The notes: a model not told the origin generated them from the letters alone. Positions 30,404 through 40,752 are shown, counted from the stretch's first letter. The stretch is 64,000 bases of DNA from Alicyclobacillus shizuokensis NBRC 103103 (GCF_001552255.1 NZ_BCQV01000026.1:1-64000); one strand, 5' to 3'. Translations and numbers: made by a program.

Positions 30404-30862
30404 ATGCTCATGGCGGTACAGTGGCAGACGGGGTGGCTGTTGGCGCTGGTAGGATTGAGCTTCGTTGGGTGCGCCCATCCGGAGGCGGCGGGCGTTCGCG
30501 ATCCGGCCGGACCGGCCTGGTACGCCGAGGATTTGAGCAGCGGACTGGCGGCCCTGCTGGCCCAGGCGGAGGCGCTGCGGCAGGCGCTGGAGCAAGGCAG
30601 CGCGGAAGAAGCGAAGACGCAACTGTCGGCGCTGCGGCGCACCTGGACGGGGGTCGCAAAAGCCGCCGGGGGAGACCCCGCGATGCGCACTGCGATGGGC
30701 CGCATCCTGGCGGCGATGCAGGCGGAGTTGGCCCAATCCCGGCCGGATTGGCACAGGCTGCGCCGCCAACATGAGACGCTGGCGGCCAACCTGTCCACAC
30801 TCAGACGCCACCTGAGGCAGTCTGGGGGATACAAAGGCCCCCTGTTTGGGGCCGGGCGTTAG
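30404..30862 (+). CDS. Predicted lipoprotein with helical domain
   Basis: 152 aa (start ATG 30404, or 30410 at better distance from GGGGGC). N-terminal hydrophobic stretch GWLLALVGLSFVGC ends in a lipobox-like LSFVGC, so it is probably exported and lipid-anchored. The mature part is helical and rich in Ala, Leu and Arg (LAALLAQAEALRQALEQGSAEEAKTQLSALR...), with possible coiled-coil character. No family recognised. Located 57 bases after the BadI-like gene but possibly unrelated. Confidence 0.65.
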   Translation: MLMAVQWQTGWLLALVGLSFVGCAHPEAAGVRDPAGPAWYAEDLSSGLAALLAQAEALRQALEQGSAEEAKTQLSALRRTWTGVAKAAGGDPAMRTAMGRILAAMQAELAQSRPDWHRLRRQHETLAANLSTLRRHLRQSGGYKGPLFGAGR

Positions 30863-30929
30863 CGCTCGTGAGACGCCGACGCCTGTTGGGCACCCGGTGC
30901 GGGTTGAGAAGGTTCTCGCGCCCGGATGT

Positions 30930-31448
30930 TCAGCGGACCGCCTTGGCGGCGCTCACCGCGGCCTCATAGTTCGGGTGCTGAGTGACCTCCGGGACATACT
31001 CCACGTAGGTGACCGTGCCATTTGAATCGATCACAAAGACGGCTCGGCACTCCAGGCGCATTTCCTTCATGTAGGTCCCGTAGGCCCGTCCGAACGACAT
31101 GTTTCGGTGGTCGGACAAGGTCTGCACGCGGTCGATGCCCGCGGCCGCGCACCAGCGCTTTTGCGCAAACGGCAGGTCGGCGCTGATGGTCAGGACCACC
31201 GCGTTGTCGCCCAGGGCGGAAGCCTCTTGGTTAAACCGGCGCGTCTGCGCGTCACAAACCCCCGTGTCCAGCGACGGAACGACGCTGATGATGCGGACCT
31301 TTCCATTGGAATCCGCCAGCGTCACCGGGGACAGATCATTGGCCAGAACCTCAAAATCCGGGGCCTTGTCGCCCACGCGTATTTCGGGGCCAATCAAGGT
31401 AACAGGCTTGCCCGCAAAGGTCACAACTCCGGTGCGCTCCTGCTCCAT
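30930..31448 (-). CDS. tpx: Thiol peroxidase
   Basis: Atypical 2-Cys peroxiredoxin, 172 aa, reducing hydroperoxides with thioredoxin. Peroxidatic Cys in [20 protein letters not shown] near 60; resolving Cys in [21 protein letters not shown] near 95. Full length. Expressed from the promoter at 31509-31536 on the minus strand. Confidence 0.96.
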   Translation of the reverse strand: MEQERTGVVTFAGKPVTLIGPEIRVGDKAPDFEVLANDLSPVTLADSNGKVRIISVVPSLDTGVCDAQTRRFNQEASALGDNAVVLTISADLPFAQKRWCAAAGIDRVQTLSDHRNMSFGRAYGTYMKEMRLECRAVFVIDSNGTVTYVEYVPEVTQHPNYEAAVSAAKAVR

Positions 31449-31508
31449 TTATTCCCTTCCTCTCTCAAAGCTGGGTGATGGATTTGCCCGACTAGTGGGC
31501 ACAATTTC

Positions 31509-31536
31509 ATCATAGCACACCTCTGTTTCCAGACAA
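31509..31536 (-). promoter_or_regulatory. Sigma-A-like promoter for tpx
   Basis: On the minus strand, TTGTCT (31536-31531) and TATGAT (31514-31509) are 16 bases apart, about 60 bases upstream of the tpx start. Confidence 0.55.
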
Positions 31537-31716
31537 GCCGATGGCCGTGAGGGGGTTACACGCTTTCATCCTCGCCCTGAACCGCCAGTGGTCGACAGGG
31601 TACGCGGCCCCGGGCGCATGGGCGTGAGGCCGCCGACGCCGCGTTTTTCCCTGCTTGTCAGGTTGTAGTATAATCGACCCTGTGGCCACATGTGGCGTGA
31701 TTTGGGAGGGAATCGT

Positions 31717-32853
31717 ATGAGCCAGCAAGCTACCTTCAAAGCCGGGTTGGAGGATGTCGTTGCGAATACGTCCGAGATCTGCTACTTGGACGGCCGGGAA
31801 GGCCGATTGATTTATCGCGGGTATAACATTCACGACTTGGTGAACGGCGGGGCTTCGTTTGAAGAAGTGATTTATCTGTTGTGGCATGGGGATTTGCCCA
31901 ACAAAGCCCAGCTGAACGAGTTGAAACAAGCGATTGCGAGTCAACGGGCGCTGCACCCGAAAGTGATGGACCTGCTCAGCGGCCTGCCGAAGGACGCCAA
32001 TCCGATGGACGTTCTGCGGACGGCCGTTTCCTACGCCGCCCTGTTCGATCCGGACGTCGCCGACGACTCCTATGAGGCCAGCGTCCGCAAGGCGACGCGA
32101 TTGGTGGCCCAGGTGCCGACGATTGTCGCAGCGGCAGAGCGTCTGCGGCAGGGTTTGGCGCCGGTGGAACCGGACGCGAGTCTCAGCATGGCGGCCAGTT
32201 TCTTGTATCAGCTGCAAGGGGAGAAACCGGACGAGTTTACGGAACGGGCGTTCAATACAGCGCTCATCCTGCATGCGGATCATGAACTGAACGCTTCCAC
32301 GTTTTCCGCCCGTGTCACCGCGGGTACGCTGTCGGATATCTACTCGGCCATCGTCTCGGCTATCGGGACTCTGAAGGGACCGCTGCACGGCGGAGCCAAC
32401 GAGCGGGTGATGCGGACATTGCTGGAAGTTGGTTCGATAGACAACGTGGATGCGTGGCTGACGGAAGCGTTGGCGGCCAAGCGCAAGATCATGGGCTTTG
32501 GCCATCGCGTCTATCGCACGGAGGATCCGCGCGCGACGCACCTGCGCCAGTTGAGCAAAGAGGCCGGGGAACGGGCCGGCGAGACCAAGTGGTTTGAGAT
32601 GTCGCAGAGAATGGAGCAGTTGATGCGCGAAAAGAAAGGGCTTAACGCGAACGTGGATTTCTATTCGGCCTCCATGTACTACAGCATCGGTTTGCCCATC
32701 CACCTGTACACGCCCATCTTCGCGTGCAGCCGCATCTCCGGCTGGACCGCGCACGTGCTGGAACAATACCAGAACAATCGCCTGATTCGTCCGCGCGCCG
32801 AGTACACGGGCGAGACGGATCGCCGCTTCGTGCCGCTCGCCGAGCGTGGGTGA
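31717..32853 (+). CDS. Citrate synthase
   Basis: 378 aa from ATG 31717 (GGGAGGG upstream). Type I short citrate synthase of Gram-positives: EICYLDGREGRLIYRGYNIHDL near 22, the active-site His in LHADHELNASTFSARV near 190, GPLHGGANERVMR near 225 (second His), and MGFGHRVYRTEDPRATHL near 260, with the catalytic Asp in NVDFYSASMYYSIG near 315. 2-Methylcitrate synthase is a close homologue; no prp genes are nearby, so citrate synthase is preferred. A TATAAT at 31669-31674 and the palindrome TGTGGCCACA at 31681 precede it. Confidence 0.92.
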   Translation: MSQQATFKAGLEDVVANTSEICYLDGREGRLIYRGYNIHDLVNGGASFEEVIYLLWHGDLPNKAQLNELKQAIASQRALHPKVMDLLSGLPKDANPMDVLRTAVSYAALFDPDVADDSYEASVRKATRLVAQVPTIVAAAERLRQGLAPVEPDASLSMAASFLYQLQGEKPDEFTERAFNTALILHADHELNASTFSARVTAGTLSDIYSAIVSAIGTLKGPLHGGANERVMRTLLEVGSIDNVDAWLTEALAAKRKIMGFGHRVYRTEDPRATHLRQLSKEAGERAGETKWFEMSQRMEQLMREKKGLNANVDFYSASMYYSIGLPIHLYTPIFACSRISGWTAHVLEQYQNNRLIRPRAEYTGETDRRFVPLAERG

Positions 32854-32921
32854 GCCAGAATGTAACAGCGTATCCCTCCTTGATGCGGGTACACTATGCC
32901 TACACCAGGGAGGTGATGAAC

Positions 32922-33137
32922 ATGGCACAAGGACAGAAGACGAACACGCTGGTCGTGCAGAGCGCGGCCAAGGCGTTGGACCAGCTGAAGTACGAGGTGG
33001 CCTCCGAGTTGGGCATCCAGCCCCCGTCCGATGGCTACTGGGGCACGATGGCCACTCGCGACACCGGTGCTATCGGAGGAAATATCACACGGAAACTGGT
33101 GGCGCTGGCGGAGCAGCAGTTGGCTGGCCGCAGCTAA
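32922..33137 (+). CDS. Alpha/beta-type small acid-soluble spore protein
   Basis: 71 aa from the ATG at 32922 (GGGAGGTG 8 bases upstream; an ATG at 32916 is too close). Matches the SASP pattern: an N-terminal helix with LDQLKYEVASELGI, whose E-(V/I)-A-x-E segment is the usual GPR protease cleavage site, then GYWGTMATRDTGAIGGNITRKLVALAEQQL. It coats DNA in the spore core. A possible forespore promoter precedes it (GTATC at 32870, TACACTA about 16 bases on), which I hold only weakly. A terminator follows. Confidence 0.93.
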   Translation: MAQGQKTNTLVVQSAAKALDQLKYEVASELGIQPPSDGYWGTMATRDTGAIGGNITRKLVALAEQQLAGRS

Positions 33138-33160
33138 CAAGTGAATGGCTATTGGTAAGG

Positions 33161-33192
33161 GGCTCCACGCCGCGGGCGTGGGGCTCTTTTGT
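33161..33192 (+). terminator. Terminator of the SASP gene
   Basis: Stem 33161-33172 with 33176-33187 (core CCACGCC/GGCGTGG, outer wobble pairs), followed by TTTTGTTTG. Confidence 0.8.
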
Positions 33193-33288
33193 TTGAGGGT
33201 AGCGTCTTTTCAGGCAAGCGAGGCTATCCAAAAGCCACAAAACAGCCCGCGGACCAAGGCGCCCACGGGCCAGCCAATTGGAGAACCG

Positions 33289-33726
33289 TTATTGCAACTG
33301 ACTCTGTGCCTGCGTCGGCTGCGAGATGCGGTTGAGCGCGTCTCCTGCTTCGTTGATGTGGATGTTTTGACGCGCCAGGTCGCCAATCGCGCAAATGCCC
33401 TGGAGGGTGCCCGCGTTGTCGCACACCGGCAGGCGTCGAATTTGGTGTTGGGCCATTAGGTCAGCCGCTTCGTGTGCGTCCGTGTCCGGGGTGGCTGTAA
33501 TCACCTGGCGGCTCATGCAATCGCCGACTTGTGCGTTGAATTTACCGTTGGCCACAGCCTTGCAGGTGATGTCTCGATCGGTGATGATACCAACGACGCG
33601 CTTGTTGGCGTCGCACACCGGAACCGATCCACAGTTGACCGAGTTCATGATCTGGGCGGCTTTCTGTACAGGGTCGGACTCCTGGACATACGAAACGTTG
33701 GTCGTCATCAAGTCCCGGACTTGCAT
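33289..33726 (-). CDS. Tandem CBS-domain protein
   Basis: 145 aa made of two CBS domains (about 6-60 and 70-125): MQVRDLMTTNVSYVQESDPVQKAAQIM... VVGIITDRDIT, then MSRQVITATPDTDAHEAADLMAQHQIRRLPV. Stand-alone CBS pairs bind adenine nucleotides and act as energy or stress sensors. Strong GGGGG-type ribosome site upstream. The Gln-rich tail (QPTQAQSQLQ) is likely disordered. Partner unknown. Confidence 0.9.
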   Translation of the reverse strand: MQVRDLMTTNVSYVQESDPVQKAAQIMNSVNCGSVPVCDANKRVVGIITDRDITCKAVANGKFNAQVGDCMSRQVITATPDTDAHEAADLMAQHQIRRLPVCDNAGTLQGICAIGDLARQNIHINEAGDALNRISQPTQAQSQLQ

Positions 33727-33793
33727 GCAATCGCCCCCCTTGGTGCAGTGTGCGGACAGGTCCGCTTGGTTAGTATGCGCTCGTGGTGCCGCT

Positions 33794-34159
33794 TCATGCT
33801 GTCAGGCGGCGACGGCGCCAACTCAGGGTGTCTTCGACCGCTGTATAAACTCCCCACGCACCGGCAATGATGCGCAACGCGCACTCCAATGGCTCTGCCG
33901 TGGCGCCGGGCAGATGGGATTGAAAGCTTCCGTCCACGCCCCACAAGAACAGCGCGATGCCGAGAACGAGCGCGACGGCGACCGTATAGCGCAGCCGTGA
34001 ACGCGCCCCCAGCAGGGCCAGAACGCCGAAGCCCAGCAGGATGCAGGACTCCAGTGGTAAGATGTGCATATAATCGCCGATATGTCCAAACAGCCAGCCG
34101 ACGGCGGCAGCGGCCAGACACAGCCAGCCGACGAGACGATTGTAGACCCTTGCGTACAC
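33794..34159 (-). CDS. Small membrane protein, possibly DUF4383-like
   Basis: 121 aa from a GTG at 34159 (GGGAGGG upstream on the minus strand). Four hydrophobic segments: LVGWLCLAAAAVGWLFG, ILLGFGVLALLG, YTVAVALVLGIALFLWG and ALRIIAGAWGVYTAV. The layout recalls DUF4383 proteins, but I am not certain. Function unknown. It lies 67 bases upstream of the CBS gene on the same strand. Confidence 0.6.
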   Translation of the reverse strand: MYARVYNRLVGWLCLAAAAVGWLFGHIGDYMHILPLESCILLGFGVLALLGARSRLRYTVAVALVLGIALFLWGVDGSFQSHLPGATAEPLECALRIIAGAWGVYTAVEDTLSWRRRRLTA

Positions 34160-34313
34160 GGGTAGCCCTCCCTTCCTGGGTGCGGCTTTCGGTCTCGTCG
34201 CTATGGTCTCACCATGATGGTTATGCGGCCTGCGGACAAACTATGCCCAGCGCATTGGCTTGGAGCGCGTGGGCAGGATATGGATGTTGTGGTAAACCTG
34301 ACGCGAGTGAGGG

Positions 34314-34649
34314 ATGGGCATGCAGGAGAGAGGTACAGACTTGGAGCTGACAACGCTGCTGCGCGAGCTGCGACAGGTGGAGGCGCAATTGGTCGCGGTG
34401 GAGGAGAGGCTGAGCCGGTACTTGCACAATGTCGGGGTGGCTGACAGCCATATCGCGTCAGCATCCGGGGCGCCATGGCAGACCCAGTCCGTCGTCGATT
34501 ATGGGGCCCGCTACCTCTCCTGGCCAAAGCCCAATCTGCGATCGGACGAGGCTGCCCGGGGGGCGGCGGTCGGCGCGGTGAGCCCTTCTGGGTCCATCGG
34601 GAGACAGTCGGAGCACGTTGACTACATGCGCCCGCATCCGCCCGTGTGA
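34314..34649 (+). CDS. Hypothetical protein with N-terminal coiled coil
   Basis: 111 aa if begun at the ATG at 34314; a TTG at 34341 lies 8 bases after GGAGAGAGG and would give about 102 aa. Residues 10-40 (LTTLLRELRQVEAQLVAVEERLSRYL) form an amphipathic helix or coiled coil; the rest is Gly/Ser/Pro-rich. No Cys, no membrane segment. Not recognised. The ribosome site and codon pattern support it moderately. Confidence 0.5.
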   Translation: MGMQERGTDLELTTLLRELRQVEAQLVAVEERLSRYLHNVGVADSHIASASGAPWQTQSVVDYGARYLSWPKPNLRSDEAARGAAVGAVSPSGSIGRQSEHVDYMRPHPPV

Positions 34650-34783
34650 CGGCACGACGCGGCGCGCCGGGAGGTGCCTTGGAGGCAACCAGAGCGGGAT
34701 GGCGCGAGCCCCCTTTTCCAATCCGCTGTCGTCATGTATTGTTGAGGTATCGGCGTGTCTGGGATACATGAGGAGTGACGTGG

Positions 34784-35832
34784 GTGAAACAGGAGACGCG
34801 ACGCCGATTTCGACGCTGGTGGTGGGTGGCAGGGCTTTTCGTCCTTGCCGCGGCGGCCTGCGCAACCTGGCGGGCGTGGCCGCGTCAACCCACGGTGCAC
34901 GTCGTGAAAGTCGAACGCAAGACGCTCAGCAATCGAATTTTCGCCAGCGGTACGGTCCGTCCAGTCAACCGGCAGGACGTGATGGCCTCGGCGTTGCCGG
35001 CTCCAATTGCTCAGATCCGCGTTGACGTCGGGCAGAGGGTCCACCAGGGGGATATCCTGCTCACGTGTCAGAATCAAACCCAAGCCGCATCGCTCAAGGC
35101 GGCGCAGACAGCTGTGCAAAACGCCCAACAGGCGTATGAACAGGCCAAGGAGCAGTATCAATCTGTGCCGCCCGGGTTGCAACCCCAATTCAAGGGAACC
35201 TTGGACCAGGCGAGCACCACGCTGGCGCAGGCCAAGGTGCAGCTGGCGCAGGCGCAGGCGGCTTATGACGCGACCATCGTGCGCGCCCAGTTCTCTGGGA
35301 CAGTGCTTGTGGTGAACCCAACGGGCGTTGCCCCAGATGGCACGGCGGCTCCGGTGGTCGAGGTGGTTGGAGAGGACAAGCAGGTGGTCATCAGCGTCTC
35401 CGAGGTGGACGCCGTACATATTCATAGGGGAATGACCACGTCGTTGACCAGTGACGCGTATCCCAACCAACAGTGGCGGGGCACCGTGTCGCACGTGGCC
35501 GGTTATGCGACCAGCCAGACTTCGGGCGGTGGACAGGTGGAAGTGGACATTGCGCCTGCCCCAGGGTTCCCAGTTCCCATGGGGTATCAAGTCGATGCTC
35601 GGATTGCCAGCACGACAGCCGGCAAGGTCGTTGTCGTGCCGTATGAGGCTCTTGTGCAAACCGGCAATGGCTACTCAGTCTACGTGTACCGCGAGGGGCG
35701 TGTACACCAGGCAGCCGTGCAACTGGGCCAGTCGAGCGACACCGAGGTGCAGGTCACCAAGGGTGTGCATCCAGGGGACGAGGTGGTGCTCAACCCCGGC
35801 AACCTGCATAATGGAGAGGCTGTGACCGCCAG

Positions 35833-35836
<4 letters not shown>
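34784..35836 (+). CDS. HlyD/MacA-type membrane fusion protein
   Basis: About 350 aa from a GTG at 34784 (ATGAGGAG spaced 9). One N-terminal membrane anchor (WWWVAGLFVLAAAACATW), then a lipoyl-type half (VERKTLSNRIFASGTVRPV... DVGQRVHQGDILLTCQ), an alpha-helical hairpin rich in Gln and Ala (about 95-165), the second lipoyl half (ATIVRAQFSGTVLVV) and beta-barrel domains. Adaptor subunit of an ABC exporter whose ATPase and permease follow with 4-base overlaps. Exported substrate unknown (macrolide, peptide or lipid in relatives). Confidence 0.9.
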
Positions 35837-36515
<679 letters not shown>

Positions 36516-36519
<4 letters not shown>

Positions 36520-37724
36520 ACTGGGCGGAGACGCTGTTGTCGGCGTGGACGGCTATCCGCAGTAATAAGCTGCGCTCGTTCCTTACCATGCTGGGCATTC
36601 TCATCGGCGTTTCGGCCATCATCACCATCGTCGCGTTGGGGCAGGGCGGCCAGGCGGCGGTCATTGCCACCATCGAGAGCCCGCGGCTGCAGAACACAAT
36701 TCAGATTCTACCCAAGGAGACGTTGGAACCGGGGCTGCCCCAGCCGGACCAGGTTCTCTCTTTTTCAGACCAGGATTTCCAGTTGGCGCGGCAGTTTCCG
36801 GGCGTAGCGGACGTCTATTATACCTTGTACGGTCAGGCCACGGTAGCCAGCGGCGGTCGTGTGGTCAACGCCTCACTCAACGCCGGCCCGCAATACTTGA
36901 ACGAAATTGCCCACTTCACAGTGGTGCAGGGGCGGATGTTTACGGTTTCGGACGTGTTGGCGCACCGCCGCGTGGTGTTGCTCAGTCCTTCGTTGGCTGA
37001 AAAGCTGTTCACCGGATCATCCCGTATTGGGCAGACGGTTCAGATTGGCGGGCAACCGCTGCAGGTGATTGGCCTTGCCGAGCCTGCGCAGCTCAATCTG
37101 CTGGGCAACTTTTTGGGCACCGATTACGTCTACATGCCTGCGACCACCTGTCGCGACCTGTTTCCCTGGTGGAGCATCAGTGAGATGGATGTGCAGGTCA
37201 AGCCCGGGGTTGACAAGGTTGATCTGGGCAACCGCATCGTCACCGCCCTGAACATTCGTGTGCATGACAGCAACGCGTTCGAGGAGAGCACCCGCTTTTA
37301 CGCCGGGCTGGAGCAGACGATAGGGCAGGTGACGCGGATTTTCACCCTGGTCATCGGTTCCATTGCCGGCATCGCATTGGTGGTGGGCGGCGTCGGGGTG
37401 ATGAACATCATGTTGGTATCGGTGACGGAGCGCACCCAGGAAATCGGCATCCGGGTCTCTTTGGGTGCCACCAAACGGGCCATTCTATTGCAATTTCTCA
37501 CGGAATCGGTGCTGATTACGCTGATTGGCGGCGTGCTCGGTGTTTTGCTCGGTGTGATGGGGTCGTTCGTCATGCGCGCCGTTGTGGGACTTCCCACCGC
37601 CGTTTCCGGTTGGGCGATTGCCGTCAGCCTGGTCTTCTCCACCCTGATTGGGCTCATCTGCGGCATCTACCCCGCCAACAAGGCCGCCCGTCTCAACCCC
37701 ATTGATGCGCTGCGCTATGAATAA
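36516..37724 (+). CDS. MacB-type ABC transporter permease
   Basis: 402 aa. First helix near 20-45 (LRSFLTMLGILIGVSAIITIVALG), a large extracellular domain (about 50-270), then three C-terminal helices of the FtsX domain (IFTLVIGSIAGIALVVGGVGVMNIML; ESVLITLIGGVLGVLLGVMGS; WAIAVSLVFSTLIGLICGIYPA) and the closing motif PANKAARLNPIDALRYE. Forms a tripartite exporter with the two preceding genes. Start overlaps the ATPase stop. Confidence 0.95.
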
Positions 37725-37729
37725 ACCAA

Positions 37730-37757
37730 AAAGAGCCCCGGGACTCCGGGACTCTTC
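37730..37757 (-). terminator. Terminator between macB-type permease and htpX
   Basis: AAGAGCCCCGG (37731-37741) pairs with CCGGGACTCTT (37746-37756) with one mismatch. On the minus strand the stem is followed by TTTTTGG, so it suits htpX best; it may act in both directions. Confidence 0.75.
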
Positions 37758-37773
37758 TGCGCAATCCGTCAGG

Positions 37774-38622
37774 TCAGCCGAGCACCCGCATCGCCCGCAG
37801 GCGGCGCACTCGTTCACGTGTCGACGGGTGGGTGCTGAACAGTGTGACCAACCCCTCAGCCCGCAGCGGGTTGACGATGAACAGATGGGATGTGGCCGGC
37901 GAGAAGCCACCGGGGATGTGCTGGGCGTATGCCTCCAGGCGTTCCAGCGCGTCTGCCAGTGGATTCGGATCGCCCACGAGCTCGGCTCCCGTCGCGTCCG
38001 CCTTGAACTCACGAGCGCGCGAGATGGCAAACTGGATGAGGGTGGCGGCAATCGGCGCCAGAATGATCATCGCCAGCTCCGCCAGGATGCCTCCGTTGTC
38101 TTCGTCGTCACGGCGTCCGAAGCCGAAGATGGCCGCCCACTGCAGCATGTTCGCGATGGACGTAATCAACCCGGCCATCATCGCGGCCAGGGAGCCAATC
38201 AGGATGTCGTGGTTCTTGATGTGTCCAATCTCGTGCGCCAGTACCCCTTCCAGCTCCCGCGCCGAGAGCGTGCGCAAAATACCTTCTGTCACGGCCACTC
38301 TGGCGTGGTCGGCGTTGCGGCCGGTGGCAAACGCGTTGGGCTGCGGCGACGGGGTGATGTACACCTTCGGCATCGGCAGTCCCGCTCGGTTGGCCAGGCG
38401 GCGGATGATGGCGTACAGTTCCGGATACTCGTGTTCCGCAACCGGGTAGGATCGGGTCATCAGGATTGCCATGTCTCCACTTTTCCAGTAGCCGATGAAA
38501 TTCATGACGATGGAAATCAAGAGAAACACCAGCATACCGGTGTGGCCGCCGACCCACTCGCCAATCAGCACCAGGATGACGGTCAACAGTCCCATCAGGA
38601 ACCAGGTCTTGATGGAGTTCAT
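37774..38622 (-). CDS. htpX: HtpX-type membrane zinc metalloprotease
   Basis: 282 aa from the ATG at 38622; upstream extension of the frame lacks a ribosome site. Two N-terminal helices (WFLMGLLTVILVLIGEWVGG, GMLVFLLISIVMNFIGYW), active-site LEGVLAHEIGHIKNHDIL (HExxH) near 135, third zinc ligand in SRAREFKADATGAELV near 205, and two further helices between them. Family members degrade misfolded membrane proteins. Confidence 0.94.
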   Translation of the reverse strand: MNSIKTWFLMGLLTVILVLIGEWVGGHTGMLVFLLISIVMNFIGYWKSGDMAILMTRSYPVAEHEYPELYAIIRRLANRAGLPMPKVYITPSPQPNAFATGRNADHARVAVTEGILRTLSARELEGVLAHEIGHIKNHDILIGSLAAMMAGLITSIANMLQWAAIFGFGRRDDEDNGGILAELAMIILAPIAATLIQFAISRAREFKADATGAELVGDPNPLADALERLEAYAQHIPGGFSPATSHLFIVNPLRAEGLVTLFSTHPSTRERVRRLRAMRVLG

Positions 38623-38832
38623 TTCCTCAATCCTTCCCCATATGTGATGAAACTCACGTCTATAAATACATGGTAACGGTCGCGGAAATAGGGTGTAAAG
38701 GGGAAAGTCCCAAGGTTCCGTGACGAATTTGTCGCATTTGAGCCACAAAACGGCCCCAGAGCGGGCCGCACAGTCAAATTGTCTGCCGTTTCGGGATTCG
38801 CTATACTGGCAGCGAAGAGGGTGGATAAAATC

Positions 38833-39138
38833 ATGCGGTTAGGACTCACGATTGAATACGAAGGAAAGAATTACGACATATTAGAACTACCGCCCGAGGC
38901 GTTCGTACACTTGGTGCCGAGCTTGAATTTTGACCAGTTTCGCCGCATTGACGAGTACTTTCAGGCCGTCTGGCCCGAACCGACGCAGCGGCGCCACCAT
39001 GTACTCGCCTTTGCGGCGGAACTGACCGGCGCTTCCATTGATTATCTGTTGCTGCATCGAGAGTGCATCCACTTTGACGACCACGACCTTTCGACCTACG
39101 TCATGGAACACACCAAACAGGTGCACCGTCCATCCTGA
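38833..39138 (+). CDS. Hypothetical protein, 101 aa
   Basis: Acidic and aromatic small protein (MRLGLTIEYEGKNYDILELP...), ATG 38833 with a GAGGGTGGAT stretch upstream. No membrane segment; His/Asp-rich near the end (HRECIHFDDHDLSTYVMEH). Not recognised. The stop overlaps an ATG at 39138 that is out of frame with the following glycosyltransferase. Confidence 0.6.
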   Translation: MRLGLTIEYEGKNYDILELPPEAFVHLVPSLNFDQFRRIDEYFQAVWPEPTQRRHHVLAFAAELTGASIDYLLLHRECIHFDDHDLSTYVMEHTKQVHRPS

Positions 39139-40282
39139 TGTATCGCCGCTCCCAACCGTCCTCGTCTTGGCCAAGGGAGCGGAGCGGGGCGGCGCGGCCA
39201 GCCACTTGCTGGCCTTGGCCGATGCCCTCCGTCAAACCCCGCAACGTCGGGCCTACCGCTTTGTGGTGACCGGATCAGGGTACCTGAGGGAACATCTGCA
39301 AGCCATCGGTGTCCCCGTCATCGATCTGCCGGACGCGCATCTGCAAGCCCTCACCGCGCTCGTGAGGTTGCTGATTCAGCAGCCGCAGGCGGTGCTCAAC
39401 GCGCATGGACCGCGCATGAATGCCCTGGCCGCTTTGGCCGCCCACAGGTGCGGCTGCCGCTGGACGTCGACGATTCATTCGGATCCGCGCCACGACTTTT
39501 CCCATCGGCGCTTGCGGGGCAGGCTGTGGTCACACATCAACACCCGTTTTTTGCAGCGCGCGGACGGTCTGTTCATGGTCAATCCCGACTACCAATCCCT
39601 GTGCCCAGACCGACCCTCTTACCATGTCCCCAATGCTGCCGTCCTGACCCCGCTGCCCCAGCCGCGCAGCCATTACCGCCGATTGTTGCGCGAGCGGATT
39701 GGCATTCCGCCGGACGCTGCGGTTGTGGGGGTGGGCGCCAGGCTGCATCCCAGCAAGAGCATTGACACCTTAATCCGAGCCATGGCGCGCATTGAGCGAC
39801 CGAATGTCTACCTGGCGGTGGCGGGTTGGGGTCCATCCGAGTCCGCACTCAAACGCCTGGTTTGCGAACTGCAGGTGTCCTCGCGCATTCGCTTTCTCGG
39901 CTACTGCGATTGGATGCCTGAGTTTTACGCCGGACTCGATTGCCATGTGCTCTGCTCCAGGAGCGAGGGATTCGGTCTGTCCATCTTGGAAGCTGGATTT
40001 TATGGCGTTCCCAATATCGGCAGCGATATTCCCGGCATCCGGCAATTGATCACCGATGGTGCCACCGGATTGTTGGCTCCCGTGGGTGATGCGGACGCGC
40101 TTGCGGCCTGCATTGCCCGCCTTCTTGATCACCCAGCGACCGCCCGGCAACTGGCCGTCCGCTTCCAAGAGACGGTGCTGCCCAGCCACACACCCCAGCG
40201 CCTGCTGGCGGCCTATGAGCATGGGTTTCAGGCGTTGCTCGGGCTCCAGGAGATGCGGAACACCTGGCCTTTCTCGCTGTAG
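39038..40282 (+). CDS. Glycosyltransferase family 4 (GT-B) protein, start uncertain
   Basis: Recognisable from about 39155: TVLVLAKGAERGGAASHLLALADAL (N-terminal GT-B strand and Gly-rich loop), then VGVGARLHPSKSIDTLIRAM near 240, and SRSEGFGLSILEAGFYGVPNIGSDIPGIRQLI, the E-x7-E donor-site motif. The frame opens at a TTG (39038) inside the preceding gene, and the first 38 residues do not look like a GT start. No good in-frame start with a ribosome site lies near 39155, but an ATG at 39138 overlapping the previous stop is one frame off. Donor and acceptor unknown. The 3' end overlaps the convergent gene by 55 bases. Confidence 0.8.
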   Translation: MIICCCIESASTLTTTTFRPTSWNTPNRCTVHPDVSPLPTVLVLAKGAERGGAASHLLALADALRQTPQRRAYRFVVTGSGYLREHLQAIGVPVIDLPDAHLQALTALVRLLIQQPQAVLNAHGPRMNALAALAAHRCGCRWTSTIHSDPRHDFSHRRLRGRLWSHINTRFLQRADGLFMVNPDYQSLCPDRPSYHVPNAAVLTPLPQPRSHYRRLLRERIGIPPDAAVVGVGARLHPSKSIDTLIRAMARIERPNVYLAVAGWGPSESALKRLVCELQVSSRIRFLGYCDWMPEFYAGLDCHVLCSRSEGFGLSILEAGFYGVPNIGSDIPGIRQLITDGATGLLAPVGDADALAACIARLLDHPATARQLAVRFQETVLPSHTPQRLLAAYEHGFQALLGLQEMRNTWPFSL

Positions 40283-40752
40283 CCAAGGATCTGCGCCGGC
40301 CCGTCGAGTTCGACCGGCTCAATGATGCCGTCCCCGTGAAATGGGAAGTCCTGCGCCGAGTGGCTGTCTGCCCTTTCGATCACACGCAGGCGCACCAATC
40401 GGTCATCACGACGAACAGCGCATAGCCAGTACCCACCCGTCAATCCGTAGCTGCGATTGGGCAACAGGACCAGTTTCGCGCGGGCTGAGGGGCGAATCCA
40501 CTTGCCCTCAGCCTCTATTATCCAGCCTCCGTCGCGCGAGTAGCGCAAGAGGGTGGCTTCTTCCTCACTTCCCTTGCGGATTTCGCCGACAGCCATGGTG
40601 GACGTTTGGTACAACAGGTGGCCCGCTCCTGTCGCCAGAACGCGTTCCGGCGATTGGTTGCGCCAGAGCACGAAAGTGTACACGCCGCCTCCAACCACCA
40701 CCAGAGCGGCTACAAACGACAGCAGCTGGCCCAGAACCCGCCGTTCGGACAT
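40228..40752 (-). CDS. Membrane-anchored hypothetical protein
   Basis: 174 aa, ATG 40752 after GGGGGCATGACGC. One N-terminal helix (LLSFVAALVVVGGGVYTFVLW) then a likely extracytoplasmic beta-rich domain (LLRYSRDGGWIIEAEGKWIRPSARAKLVLLPNRSYGLTGGYWLCAV). No family recognised. Convergent with and overlapping the glycosyltransferase end. Confidence 0.6.
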   Translation of the reverse strand: MSERRVLGQLLSFVAALVVVGGGVYTFVLWRNQSPERVLATGAGHLLYQTSTMAVGEIRKGSEEEATLLRYSRDGGWIIEAEGKWIRPSARAKLVLLPNRSYGLTGGYWLCAVRRDDRLVRLRVIERADSHSAQDFPFHGDGIIEPVELDGPAQILGYSEKGQVFRISWSPSNA

